Positions 1 to 14,100 of a stretch of DNA of 64,000 nt are shown in pieces. Source of the stretch: Dirofilaria immitis (taxonomy: Eukaryota > Nematoda > Chromadorea > Rhabditida > Onchocercidae); contig JAKNDB010000079.1 of assembly GCA_024305405.1 (NCBI GenBank), forward strand, positions 372,001-436,000. The letters run 5' to 3'. Numbering within the stretch: position 1 is the first letter of the stretch; every line of letters begins with the position of its first letter. A model generated the notes under the pieces. The model searched no databases. It worked only from the letters and a program-made list of their open reading frames with translations, and was not told the origin of the DNA. The position numbers were made by a program, and so were the translations under genes.

Positions 1-504
1 ATAGATAGATAGATTAGATAGATAGATTAGATAGATAGATAGATAGATAGATAGATTAGATAGATAGATAGATTAGATAGATAGATAGATGTAGATAGAT
101 AGATAGATTAGATAGATAGATAGATTAGATAGATAGATAGATTAGATAGATAGATTAGATAGATAGATAGATTAGATAGATAGATAGATAGATTAGATAG
201 ATAGATAGATTAGATAGATAGATTAGATAGATAGATTAGATAGATAGATAGATTAGATAGATAGATAGATTAGATAGATAGATAGATAGATTAGATAGAT
301 AGATAGATTAGATAGATAGATTAGATAGATAGATTAGATAGATAGATAGATTAGATAGATAGATAGATTAGATAGATAGATAGATTAGATAGATAGGTAG
401 ATTAGATAGATAGATAGATTAGATAGATAGATAGATTAGATAGATAGGTAGATTAGATAGATAGATAGATTAGATAGATAGATAGATTAGATAGATAGAT
501 AGAT

Positions 505-537
<33 letters not shown>

Positions 538-668
538 TAGATAGATAGATAGATAGATTAGATAGATAGGTAGATTAGATAGATAGGTAGATTAGATAGA
601 TAGATTAGATAGATAGATAGATAGATTAGATAGATAGATAGATAGATAGATTAGATAGATAGATAGAT
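1..668. repeat. GATA/TAGA tetranucleotide array with TTAGA register breaks
   Basis: The first 668 bases are almost pure GATA repeats. They are interrupted every 12-24 bases by one extra T (GATTAGATAGA), so the higher-order unit alternates between about 13 and 17 bases. A few TAGGTAGA variants recur in the second half. The array begins before the window edge and stops sharply at a T-rich unique sequence. Confidence 0.97.
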
Positions 669-2223
669 GTGATAACTTCTTCGTCTTCCATTTCCTCCAA
701 TCATTTCTTCTTCCTCTTTTTCTTTCATTTAAATTTCCAAATATTATTTCTTTCGTAATTCCATAAAGATAATAAATTTTTATTTGAAAAATACAATTAT
801 ATGATATCCACTAATGATCATACGTGGTCGTACGTCAAGTTAAAGTTATACGAATGATTGCATACATTCTATTTTATCACGATATCTTTCATGGAAAAAA
901 TTATCATTTCTTTCACTAATGAACTCACGTGATCGTACGTTAAATAAAAGTCACGCGAATGGTACGAAATTAAACTTATTTTTTCTTTTATCAATATATT
1001 AAAAAAAAAATTTGTCAATCGTAGAATAAATTATATGTAATACAACATATATATCTTGCAAAAATGTTAACTTAAAAGTTTTGTTTTATTATCATTAATG
1101 TTAGTCCGAATTATTCTTCCTAATAACTTCTGCATACTTTATTTTATCAGCTTTGATAATCATAAAAGCTAATTAGATATTATGATCGTGATGTCTATTG
1201 GTATGATTATAATCCTATAAAGATTTTCATAAACTTATTTTTTTAAAAAAAAGAGGGAAAAATAAAAATTATCATTTCACCTTATTTCATTAACTTTTCT
1301 GCATGATTGATTGATTTGTTGATACAAGAATCTTTCTATATGATTAATTTCTTGACAATATCTTTATCACATTTATTATTCAGTTGATTCATTAACTCGT
1401 CTGTATGATTGATTGATTTCTTAGTAATATTTCTATCACTTTTATTCAATTGATTCTTTATCTATATTGTATGATTAATTTTCTTTTCCATTTAAATAAA
1501 TTAAAAAATCATATGTTCAAAAATATTTTCTTACCAAATTTCTTTTTATTTTCATTTTTTTAAAGGAAATTACTTTTTATAAAATAAATGAAAAGAATGT
1601 AAAATGATGAGGGAAAAAGAATGAAGATTTCGAAAAAAAAAGAAAAATTCGACAGCTATAATTTAAAATGAGACCTTCTAATAAAAAATGTTTGATGTTT
1701 ATTTATCTTAAGAAAAGAAAAAGTAAATAAATAAATAAATAAAAGTAAAAATAAAAATCGTATAGTGAATAGGAAGGAAAAGAAAATATATTTACCATAT
1801 GTTAATTAATATATATATGTATTTCATGGATCACGAAATGGCCATATATTTTTCTACTTTTTAAAATTTTATTTATCCAGTTAAATTTTTGATTTTAACA
1901 TCATCTCTATTATTTCAGTCTTATATAATTTCAGCATCATTTTGATCCATATCAATAAATCAAGGTAATATGTGATAAATGATAAAGATGAAGTGATTTA
2001 AAATAGCAGGAAATAACTGGAAAAATATAAATTGCTTTAAAAAATTCTTTTTTCTTTCATTTTTTAAATCTATGATAGATAGCTATAAAAAATGAAAAAA
2101 AAGCTATCAAAATGTCTTTTCAAATGATATTCGATCAATGCATTGATAATTTGAACATCATAATTTATCCAATGTATCGTTTTGAAATGATATGAGGAAA
2201 AACATATGAATAAATAAGTATGA

Positions 2224-2254
<31 letters not shown>

Positions 2255-3429
2255 AAAGATGATTAATTGTTTTACATGTTTAGTACCAGTTTTTTTTTGA
2301 ACCTTATCTTCCTGATGATTAATTTAATTCATTCATATTTTGTAAGGTTTCAAGCAATTCTATCAAATACATTGTCACTTGTCTTCGGAGATTCTTTTTG
2401 AAAAATTTTCAACAAAACAATTTTATCTTTCATATACTTTTTTTTCCTTTCGTTACTTTTATTTTTTTCAAATTTATATGGAATGTTATCGAATATTAGT
2501 AATAGAATGATTAATTATGCATGATGTGATATAGTATATTATAATTTCATTTAAATTATCATTTTTCAAAGTATTGAAATAATTTATAATAAAAGATATT
2601 AATACTTAAAAGAAAAGACATTAACAAAAAAGATTGTATGTAATGTTAATCATCGCAATTTCTCATTTACGCAATAAAATTGATTAAATGATATTCATGT
2701 GATATACAAAATTTATTCATTTAAATAATTTGCATAACAAATATTTTTGCATTTCTTTTTAACTTTTAGCATGTGTGTATGTATATGTATGTATGTGTGT
2801 GTGTATGTGTGTATGTATGTGTGTGTGAAGTTTGGTATAAATGAGTAAATATTTTTTAAAAGGATGAATTTTATTTTTATATGGATAAAATTAAAGGTTC
2901 AAACAAAATGTTACAATAAAAAATTTCAAAGGTTCGAGAAAAGAAAAAATTTTGTTTATAAATGTGTATTCATAGTACACAGGAAAGATGATATATTATT
3001 AATTCGTATAGTATTTTCATTACTAACTATGTATGAATGATATATTTTCATTTATTTTTTTTTTTTTTTACATTTCAACGAAGAATGTTACGTACGTAGT
3101 ATGTTTACATATGTTTACTAAATAATTTACACATTCATCAAAACTTTAATAGTTATATCGCAAAATACAAATATAAAGAATAAAATTATGCTGCACTTAA
3201 TATTATTAGGCGCGGATATAATGAGCCGAATATTATTGCAATTATTATTAATAAGCGCAAATGTATCGAACCAGTTATTGCTAAAACTTATTATATGGCG
3301 CAAATGTAATAAAATAATCATCGCTGCAATTATTATTAGCGATAGATATAATGAACGAAATGTACGGTAACATTTATTATGCGAATAAATTGTTACAAAT
3401 GTTTTTCTTTATTCAATTATAATCAGTTG
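669..3429. other. AT-rich intergenic sequence, no supported gene
   Basis: No coding region is supported here. The stretch contains poly-A/T tracts, a short (GAT)n run near 2228-2252 and a TG/TATG microsatellite near 2770-2826. Around 3190-3370 there is a locally GC-richer block with repeated ATTATTA and GCGCAAATGTA-like words. Its overlapping short open frames on both strands look like repeat by-products. Confidence 0.7.
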
Positions 3430-4094
3430 TAATCATTTCATTTCATTCCGTTCCATTTCATTCCATTTCATTTCATTCCATTTCATTCCATTTCGTTCCA
3501 TTTCGTTCCGTTTCATTTCATTTCATTCCATTTCATTCCATTTCATTTCATTCCATTTCATTTCATTCCATTTCATTCCATTTCATTCCATTTCATTCCA
3601 TTTCATTTCATTCCATTTCATTTCATTCCATTTCATTCCGTTTCATTTCATTCCATTTCATTTCACTCCATTTCATTCCATTTCATTCCATTTCGTTCCA
3701 TTTCATTCCGTTTCATTCCATTTCATTTCATTCCATTCCATTTCATTTCATTCCATTTCATTCCATTTCATTCCATTTCATTCCATTTCATTCCATTTCA
3801 TTTCATTCCATTCCATTCCATTTCCATTTCATTCCATTTCATTCCATTCCATTTCATTCCGTTTCATTCCATTTCATTTCATTCCATTCCATTTCATTCC
3901 ATTCCATTTCATTTCATTTCATTCCATTTCATTCCATTTCATTTCATTCCATTTCATTTCATTCCATTTCGTTCCATTTCATTCCATTTCATTTCATTCC
4001 ATTTCATTCCATTCCATTTCGTTCCATTTCATTCCATTTCATTTCATTCCATTTCATTCCATTCCATTTCATTCCATTTCATTCCATTTCGTCC
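3430..4094. repeat. Pentanucleotide satellite, TTCCA/TTTCA units
   Basis: About 665 bases consist of mixed TTCCA and TTTCA pentamers, often arranged as 10- or 15-base higher units. Scattered TTCCG and TTTCG variants add CpG sites. It resembles in composition the (ATTCC)n class of simple satellites known from other animals; that likeness need not mean common descent. Confidence 0.95.
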
Positions 4095-4339
4095 CATTCA
4101 TTGAGTTTAGCAGAAAGTCTTTAATATCCTCAATCCCTTTCTTTTCACAAAGCTAAACTCTCGAAAGCTAAATGCCATCTTTTTGGCTGCTCACTGATGA
4201 ATCGATCGATTCTCGACTTCATTTAAAACATATTCCATCCAAAAAATTTGTCCATTCTTTCTCAAATTTCTATTCCTTTTCCCCTTCGTTGAAACATTAA
4301 AATTTTATATATTTATTTCTATGCATCTACATCACATTT

Positions 4340-4421
4340 ATATAAATACACACATACACACACATACAAACATACACACAACACATACACACATACCTAC
4401 ACACACACACACATACAACAT

Positions 4422-4466
<45 letters not shown>
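4340..4466. repeat. CA dinucleotide microsatellite
   Basis: CACACA and CATACA runs end in an uninterrupted (CA)n tract at about 4430-4464. The open frame over it, rich in His and Thr, follows from the repeat and is not annotated as a gene. Confidence 0.95.
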
Positions 4467-4469
<3 letters not shown>

Positions 4470-4824
4470 TTCCTTTTATATGTTTCATTTCCTTTTGCTC
4501 TCTTTCACTCTCTCTCCTCCCTCTTTGTTTTCATGTAATCACTATCTCCTTTCCTCCTCCTTCTCTTCCTTTTGCTCCTTATTCTTCTGTTTTTACTTCT
4601 TAATTTCAAATCTATTTTTAAAAGTAACACTTATTTTTAACCATATCTGTATGTATATATATATGTATTTTAGATAATAATAATAATAATTCACCATATA
4701 TCGATTAGTTAGGCGCAAATGACACATCCAATCATTCTTGATAATATTTCTAAAAACTTTTGCAAACAAAATATTCATCATCATTAATGTATATTCTATG
4801 TATAAATGTTGTATGCTTGAGTAG

Positions 4825-4825
<1 letters not shown>

Positions 4826-4869
<44 letters not shown>

Positions 4870-5040
4870 ATGTATATTGTATGAGGAGAACAAATACATT
4901 TATGTTTATACATATGTGTTATGTGCAAAATATATGTATATGCATGTATGTATGTGTGTGTAAGTGTGTATGTATGTATGTATGTGTGTATATGTATGTC
5001 TATATATGTTTGCATGTGTGTATATTATCGATGTATGTAT
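4826..5040. repeat. TA / TATG microsatellite cluster
   Basis: A (TA)n tract is followed by (TATG)n and (TGTG)n stretches. Open frames on both strands that encode Tyr/Met/Cys/Val strings arise from the repeat. Confidence 0.9.
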
Positions 5041-5173
5041 TATATCTTTGTATGTCCCATACATATGTTTGTTGAATATGTACTATATAACGCTGATCAG
5101 TTTTGTTACTTCACGAAGAACAGTGAAAAATAAACGAAAAAGTTACTCTGTCGAATTATATTCTGTCATTATC

Positions 5174-5335
<162 letters not shown>

Positions 5336-5714
5336 TCTTTCTTTTACTTCTCCCTATCTATCTTTCCTTCCATCTATCTATCCATCTATGTATTTTTCCA
5401 TTTATCCAGGTTCCTCAACTCCTGTTTCCTGGCTAACATTACTCTATCATTATTATCATTCATCAACTTCATCATCACACCACTATCACTAAGGAAGCTT
5501 AACACTAACATCATCACTGTCACTACCACTATCACTACCGCTATCACCATTTATCACATTATCATTATTAAGACCCATACGATTGTCTTTGTGAATCAGT
5601 TGGTTATTTTCAGGAAATTCTTCATTTTGCTACACTTTTAATACTTCTTATTTCAATTATTATAAATATACATATGTAGATATGATATGTATATACATAA
5701 TACATGCGTGAAAT

Positions 5715-5796
5715 ATGTATGTATGTATGTATGTATATATATATATGTATGTATGTATATATATATATATATGTATATATGTATATATGTATATAC
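5715..5796. repeat. TATG/TATA microsatellite
   Basis: Alternating (TATG)n and (TA)n tracts. The stretch from here to the CRTC start has ATT-rich microsatellite-like sequence near 6060-6115 and no gene that I can support. Confidence 0.85.
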
Positions 5797-6176
5797 TCGT
5801 AATTCTCATGAATTATTGATAAAAATTATTTTACAACATTTGAAATAAATGTGGCAATGAGAGAATATTATCGAATATGGAATAAAATAATATTATGAAA
5901 TGTTATAATATAAAAAAATATCCATCTTCGCCTTTGTTTTCTTTTTCTTTTAAATTAAAAGTTTTTTTATTATAATTTAGTTTGGTTTTAGTTCAAATAA
6001 TATTTGGCATTACTTATTATTACTGTATTACCGTATTCCTATATTACTATTATCATTTATTACTGTTACTGTTATTATTATTATTTACTTATTTATTATT
6101 ATTATTATTATTACAACTTTGTTAGAATCGTTGTTTGATACTATTGTAACCGATCAATAATTTCTATTCTTCACTA

Positions 6177-6207
6177 TTATTGTGCTACAGAATAATAAAC
6201 TTACGCA
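6177..6207 (+). promoter_or_regulatory. Candidate spliced-leader acceptor and short 5' UTR of CRTC
   Basis: A good acceptor (TGTGCTACAG, ending at 6190) sits 17 bases upstream of the ATG at 6208, with no upstream exon evident. In nematodes many mRNAs receive a trans-spliced leader at such a site. That this one does is inference. Confidence 0.5.
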
Positions 6208-7672
6208 ATGGCACAAGGGACACCACGTAAATTTGCGGAAAAAATCGCAATAATGGAAAGGAAGCAAAATGAAGATGAAGAATTGTTTACGTCTGTTATG
6301 CGTGATGTTCGTGCAATAACTAGCAATTGTACTGCTGCACCACCGGTTTGTTCTAGTCCTCAAGCTCTTGCACCACCGATACATTGGAATCGTTCCGGTG
6401 GTTCATTGCCAAATGTACATGAAATGGTACAACAACAACCCGATGTATGTAGTTGGCCATATTGGTCAGGATCACCTCAGATGAGTCCAACACATCATGG
6501 ACGTGGCCGTACACCTGGCACAACACATTATCATCCATATAAATCATCCAAACAACATGAACGTTGTTCACCGCTTGATCAATTCGATTATCAGCATTTA
6601 CATTGTCCATCCAATAATCATCTACTACCACCGGATACGTTATGGCCAAAGTTAGTGCTTCATTATAGCTATGCAAAATGTTTAATCTGTTTCTAAGACT
6701 ATTAAATCAAGTAAGTTTTAGCATTTCATCTTATGTATTACTTTGTTAGACGTACAAAATTTAATAGTTCATTCTTCTTGTCCCATAATTGCTTAAATCA
6801 TTTAAATCATTTTATAGCGATCTTTTTTTTGCAAATGACAGATAATTCAGTCTATAAAAAAGACATCAAAATGATGCATAATGTGAAGGTTCCATCTATC
6901 CTTCAATCATTTCAATAATTTTATAATTATTGATTAGGACATAGATCATTTTAATTTATTATATGTAATGACATTTCATTTCCATAATGACTTCAAGAAT
7001 AACTTCATGTAAACAATAAAATATATTGGTCAGCATATTCTCTTTGTTTGTCGATAAATTATTGAGATATTTTGTGCTCTAAATGATATGAACTAATACT
7101 AATCTTACCAATTAAAATGTACTATTATGATACAAATAAAAATGGAGGAAAAATTAAACTAATTAACTCCTCATTTTTATATCTTTAACTGAAAGATTAA
7201 ATTTAAGCATCAAAATATCAAGCCATCAATTAAATGCCAAGAAATGAAATTATCGAAAAATTTCAACCAAATTATAGATTACGTTAGCTTTTATGATTTC
7301 CAAATATATGAAAATTTTTGCACTTCTTTTGTTTTCAAATGATTTATCAATATTGCTCGATAATTTTATGAATGAATATTTTTGCAGAGCTCATAGCGAT
7401 CCGACAATATTCATGAATTTGTATCAGCAAGAAGAACGACTCGAAAATTTTAATATTCAGGATTTAACAGTATTATCATTATCAAATCAAGTATCGCCAT
7501 TACAGCAGTCATTATCATCATCATCATCATTTCATCCTGCAGCTGATTCTTTCAATGGTGGTATGCAGCAAAAGATTACACATGATTGTAAAGATATCGC
7601 GGTCGGTTCATTACCAGATATACCACCAGTTGCTTCAATGCAATCATGTCCTTATCATCATCATCATCGACA

Positions 7673-7703
<31 letters not shown>

Positions 7704-8020
7704 GCAATTGCACAACGCCATAGTACAAGTTTATGTCAAACGTTAGCTACACCACCGTCATCATCCGAATCACAATCAGCGCCAACAAGTCCGGCACAAA
7801 GTATTGAATTACCAGTACCAACATCATGGCCACAACAACGTAATTATTCAAATAGTCCCGAACCACGGAAATTCCAAATATCGTCCTAACGGGTACCGAT
7901 GGAGAACTTGATTGCTTTCAGGATTTGCAGGATTTACACTTGGATGCTAGTGAATTACAACAATTGTTAAGTAGCGATGGACAAGTTGATCCAGCGAATG
8001 AAACGCAACTTCTTGAATAA
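6208..8020 (+). CDS. crtc-1: CREB-regulated transcription coactivator (CRTC/TORC), two exons
   Basis: CRTC proteins shuttle to the nucleus when dephosphorylated and coactivate CREB on cAMP/calcium-responsive genes. Exon 1 is 6208-6650 and exon 2 is 7388-8020, with a GTTAGT donor and TTTGCAG acceptor in matching phase. The N-terminus shows the CREB-binding signature (PRKFAEKIAIMERKQ, residues 6-20). The exon junction encodes W-P-K-A-H-S-D-P, which aligns with the conserved SDS site phosphorylated by SIK/AMPK kinases for 14-3-3 binding. A poly-His run (about 7652-7702) follows. The C-terminus has the family's PNIVLTG motif and an acidic activation segment ending in ETQLLE. The frame breaks at 7874-7875: CC must be CCC to join the halves; unrepaired, the frame stops at 7887-7889. 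Total is about 358 residues, shorter than vertebrate CRTCs. The family call is firm; the break is probably a sequence error. Confidence 0.88.
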
Positions 8021-8170
8021 TTTGTTCGTTAAAAATTTTTTTTATTCATGATCTCTTACTAAATTGAGTTTAAGTTTTGAAGATTAAGAAATTAATCTGT
8101 TAATTAAGTTTATCATTTCATTAACTAAATTAGATCCAAAACTATTCACTTTGATTGGTACAATTTTGTC

Positions 8171-8176
8171 AATAAA
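8171..8176 (+). terminator. Poly(A) signal AATAAA after CRTC
   Basis: A canonical AATAAA lies about 150 bases after the CRTC stop in an AT-rich 3' flank. Confidence 0.5.
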
Positions 8177-11100
8177 AATTAAGATAATCATTTGTATGAT
8201 TAACGTCTCTCAGTTTTTTCTTTTCTCGAAGAGATTCCCATAAACTGCAGGTAAATGAATAGGATACATGGGGATCGGGATAATTTTCATATAACTGTTG
8301 TATTTCTGATCGTTATTTTTCTAGAATTGAATAAATGATCCTTGCGAGGTCATTTATCATCCAATAATTCCATATGCTTGCGATAATATCACTTATATAA
8401 CTTGGGCTTATAAAACAGAAAGGCTATTTTTGTTGTTTTTCTGCAATTTTGTGAAACGAAAGGAGGTAAAATTATTTTTTTTAACAAAATCATTTAGCAA
8501 AGTTTAATTAAATTTGCCGAGAATGATAAGAATGAAATTAAGCGTTAAAAATATGTTGCACGAATGGCAATTATTCCATTCATTATGCTTTTTCTTCTTC
8601 CTTTCCTTTATTTAAATTTTCAAGAAAATTTTTCTTTTTTGCCTCTTTAGAATTTGCAATAAATACGTTTGTAATTTAATTAAGTTTTGATATGAAATTA
8701 TTTGAAATATGCAATTTTTATCTGAAAAAATTTTTCAGTTTTACTGTATTATAGTTTTTTTTGTTTTTATTCTAATGTTATTTGATAATCAGGATGAATA
8801 ACAAAGAAACACATCAATATGTTTGCAAGAATAAGTTTTATTTTATTGTTATACAAAAGGATTAAAAGAGACAAGTTGGGGCCAAGAAGGCAAATAATTA
8901 TATGTATAACTAAATAAATAACTAAATTGATACCTACGTAAGCAACTGATTAAGTAAATAAGTAATATCGTAGTTGTTAATGTTTAATTCTTGTCAGAGA
9001 GCTTGAATTTAATTTTGAGATTCTATTATCATTTAATTGAACATTTACAGCATGTAAATTCGTATTTACTATTAATAATGATTTAATTGAACATTTATAG
9101 CATATAAATTGGTTACTATTAATAATGCGATCTTATTTAAGAAGGAAGATAAAGAAATAAAAGAATGATAAATGGCCACGAGCATATTTTAAAATGTTAT
9201 TCATTTACATATATATATATATGTATATAAGAGAGATACCTTATAAATATATATATATATATTAAGAACATTATATAAGGCATTTCCAAATTGAAATTTT
9301 AATCGGTAAAGATAGGAAACCAGTTAGAAAATCATGCAAACAAATCAGATCAAATCCTTCTGATATTGTTATTTCAAAATGAGGGAAAAAATGGCAAAAC
9401 ATGAAATTTTCACAAGATAGGATTGATATGTTGGCAAGATCATATTTGTTTTTAACCTATTCAGTTAATTTAACAAAATTCATTAATTCAATGATATATC
9501 AAAGCAAAGATATAAAATATAATAAATCAACAATATGTATCGTTTGACATAGTAATATATATCTTCAAAATATTTACAATTAAAAATAAAAAAAAAGATT
9601 CCTCTTAGAATTACTTCAAGTTCCTTTTTATAGTAATATAATATATACATAAATGGATATATTCGTTTTGCAAAAGTGCCCTGAAATTGTTAAACTTTTC
9701 ATATGTTTATAATTTTGATTTATTTGTATTGCGAAATTAATCGTTTTTCATAAATAATTAATTTTCATTCATCAATTTTACATGAATACTATCTGTTTAA
9801 AAAAGAAAAAAACTCTTTGATTCATTTATTGCTCAAGTATGTTTCTTTTATGTTTCATTTTCTACGATTAATTATTTTGTATTTACATGTGTGTGCGTGG
9901 GTATTTTCTTTTTAATTTATTAAAGGAAAAAGTTTTTGAAATAATTTTGTTATTACAGAAGAAAAAAACGATGAATAATCTTACATTACAATTTTCCAAT
10001 TTCATGGAAATAAATTGTAGATGATTGAAAAATTAATGTTTATTGTTTGGCATTATGTATTTACAAGCGCTTATTCAAATGGTACCATAAAATTTTGCTT
10101 ATATTTTTCGATTTTTTAAAGTCAATTTCATTTAAGCTAAAAGATATTTACTGTTTTGCAATTACTAGTTTTTTTATCGTATTATTTCAAAACGAATGAT
10201 AGCGCCAAAAGAATACAACGTTCAATGATCAGGATTAAAGTTGATTTTTTAAATCTTTTTTTCCTCTCGGTCAATTTTTGCTAATTCGTAAATTTATTCT
10301 ATTTTGCAGTTACACCTAATTATACTAGAAATGATATGTATACAGAGTTTTAGACTTTTTAAAGCCCATATTTTTTTATTTGGAATCCTTATTTTTACCC
10401 TTTGATTTTTGATGCTTAATTATATCATTTTGTATGTGTATGATAATAAGCAGGATTTATGAATGGTTTTATGGAAGAAAATGAAAAAAAAAGGAGGAAT
10501 TAAAATATCAAAATCGAACTGATGATTAAGATGGGAATCCATTGAAAAAATATCAATTTATTTGAAAAGAATATTATTTACTTTTCTCCTTTTCCTTAGC
10601 TGATTTTGAAGCTATGAAATTGAAATTTAGATATTCTTAAAATAAAAAACAAAAGAAAAAAGGAAAAAAGAAGAAAAACTTTTTATATCAGAGAAGAAGC
10701 GAATTGATGGTTGATGAAAGTATTTTTGATTTTCAAAATATCCGTAACACGAGATTTTGCATGATTATCAACGATGAAATAATGCGTTATCTTTTCTCAC
10801 TTTTTTCCTCAAAAACTTTTCCAATTTTTATCATTCCCATATGCTTTATTTCAAACTTTTCAGCCTACTTTTTCCCTTTTTTTGTTAACAAATATAAAAA
10901 TAAAATAATTATGGGATATTTTTTCTTAAAATAAAATTTAAAAAAGAAAATTCTCATTATTTTTTAAAAATATTGTTAAATAAAAGTTCACATAATTTTC
11001 CTGCTCTTTCTTTTTTGCTCTTTTTTTCTCTACTAACTATTAGATTAATGTTCAATAGTTTTGCATCGCTTAAGTTTTACATCGTTTTTTTTTTTTTTTT

Positions 11101-14100
11101 TAAATGCGAAACCGCTAAAATTGCAAAAGTTGCATGCTGAAAACTTTTTATTAAAATTACGAAAGTTTCAATGCTTAACTACTTAAATTAGCAACATATT
11201 ATAAATGAATTAGTAACATTTCGTATATAAATAAATCAGCAATATATCACAAAAAGTAATTAGACTTCGTGACATTCATTCATATCACAAATATATATAT
11301 ATATATATGTATAATTGATACATTGACATACTAGACATAAATTTAAAAGTGCATTTATACATAAATAAAAAAATACATTCATTATCGATCAATCATTAGA
11401 AGCAATTCGTTGTCGCTCTGAGGCTTTGCTAATTTTAGACGTATTAATCCACTGATTCGAAGTTATATTTAGTATTTAGAAAAAGAATATTATTAAAATA
11501 AAATACGCATTGTATTATGAAAAGAAACAAAAATTTTTTTATCATTTGCTTTTTTAACATCTGATTTCCGTTCATTTGATATGTATAGATAGATATAAAA
11601 ATTTTGACGAATCAGATTATATTACTAAAAGAATTTTTTTAATACAAAAAGTTCAAAAATCAATAAGATTTAATTACTGAGGATTTATGCATCTACTAAA
11701 CGTAATCTTAACAAAGATTATTGTGATTTTCAATTTTTGATTGTCGAATTTTTGTAGAAAATAGAAAAGATTTAATTTTATCAAAACAATAGAGATGAAA
11801 TTCTGATATTACATATTTGAATATAACATGTGAATGTTGTATATGTACATAAAGATATACAATGTATATGATGTTATATTTATGCGATGAAAGTTCACTA
11901 TTATTAATATTTGAAAAATAAGAAAAAAACAACTTATTTTGGAAAAAAAAGACAGATTTTATTAATCATCAAGCAACTAGCAACTTGCTTGAAAAGTTGT
12001 AAATCAAAAATTTTTCCGCCATATTTACTATTAATATTATCCAGCCAATCTCATCATGAATTATTTTTTTTATTAAAAATAATAAGAAGGAAATTGATTT
12101 TTCTTTTAAATTCTAAAATTTTCTTCTAATTTCCAACTAATTCATTTACTACTCTTTTTTGATTAGCACAAATAGAACAATAGATATGATTGATTCATTA
12201 TAATTTAAACACAGTGAAGTAAAACGAACTAAATTCGATTGTCTTTGCTAAAAAAAAAGTATCAAGCAAGGAAGAATCATTTGTAGTTGATATAAGGAAT
12301 TTTCGTCGAATTAAAAAATATTCGGAATTGTAGGGTCTGAAATCGATGCTTCTGTCAATTAAACGATCATTTTACAGTAGTTGAAAAGGGAATGAAAGAA
12401 AGTGGAAGAATATGCTTAAAACTTACATGAAGCATATCAAAAATTGGAATAATTTTCTGTTTATTCTTTCTTGAAATTCTAAACAGAAAAAACTTGCAAA
12501 AGTAACTTGGCCGCATTTCTTTTAATTATATAAAGCATTTCCCACTACATTCTATTCAAGCTTGTTTCGTCATGGAAAATCTTTTACTGTATGAAACTGC
12601 ATTATATTTTAATGAAATTTATTTAGTATGAAATTTTCTTGATTATGTAAAGATTTATTAACATTCTATGAAGGCCTGTTTGACATGGAAAATCTTTTCT
12701 TTCTCAGTTTGCTCCAAATTTTAAAATGATCAGCAAATAGTTATTAGAAAAAAAAATAAAAAAATGCTAGAATAAAGAATATATCTAACTTTTGCATAAG
12801 ATATTACAGCACTAATGCAAATAATGAAAAGCGGATAGAAATAAATGAATGAATGATTAGATTTGATATTATTTCGAAAAGAAAACAGACATTGTCATCT
12901 GTTTTTCGTCTGAAATGAAAACAAAAAGAAATTGTCGAAATATTATTAAGTCAAAGTATGAAATGCTTTTCCATTTTATAATATCAAGCCGATATTTCTA
13001 ATCAACTATTTTCCATTTCAACGAAATGCCTATTCATTTCTAAATCATTTGAACACATGAAAATAAACAGCTCTGTCCGGCAAATTGTTACAACTAAGTT
13101 CAAATTTTCATACATGCAAGTTCATATGCAAATTTATGATGATAAAAGATCACCGAAAGATTTCATTTTTAATTCTTTAAAAAGAAATTAACAATATATT
13201 AGCAAATGGAATTGAAGTAATATCACTCCATTAGATCAAACGATAAAGATATGTCATCCAATTAGATTAGAAGATAAGGACATGTCATCCGAATAGATTA
13301 AAGAATAAAAATATATCATCCGATTCTGATGGAAGAGTATCATTTATCGGAAATATGGAGAGACATTTGATACAATTTGAATAATTTGGAAAATAATTAA
13401 ATATGACTATAAGAAATAAAATTATTGCAATCTGAAGGATCAAAATCAACAGAAACGATTGAAGAGTACATTAGAATTTTTGAAAGTTATATAAATTATA
13501 TTACATAGCTAAACGATTAGGCAAGTAAGTTGTTGCATACGTATTCTTTAATAATTCCCAACTTCTATGGCCATCATACTGCTGTTGTCTATCCTACGCC
13601 TGTCATGAAATTTTATAGACAGTAAGTTTTTGGTATTCCAATTTAACATTTGGTGAAGCAAAAAGTAGAAATTAGCGATGATAGAAAGCTAAGGCTCAAA
13701 AATGTTATCAGCGATCACAACGACAGATAATTTTTTCTTATAAATACAGCTACAGTGCTGCATCAGTCATTAACACTCTTAGCAATGCCTTGTTTAAAAT
13801 TAACAAACTTCGAGCAATAGGTGTGGAAGATAGACATGGAAATTTCCCGCCGAATTCTAGGGTCCTGAAGTACAAAACATTCGGTATAAGGTTGAATTGC
13901 GGTAGATAGAGTTGTTTGATCTGCATTAAAATTAAATTTAAAGTTTGGATTTTTTTAAGAAGTTTTTAAATTGCAACGGAAAAATTTTATCGTTTTGTTG
14001 ATGGGAGAAAGGAATTTGTATATTTACAAAATAATATTTCTCATTTAAAGAAAGAATATTTGAATGTAATGATAATGAGAAATTGCTTAATTACTAATTT

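Noticed and set aside
10704..10934. Open frame of 76 codons
   Set aside because: Phe/Ile-rich, no domain, no splice context; expected by chance in AT-rich DNA.
13225..13332. Spaced repeats that could suggest a CRISPR-like array
   Set aside because: Units are diverged and too short, with no constant repeat and unique spacer pattern, in a eukaryotic genome.
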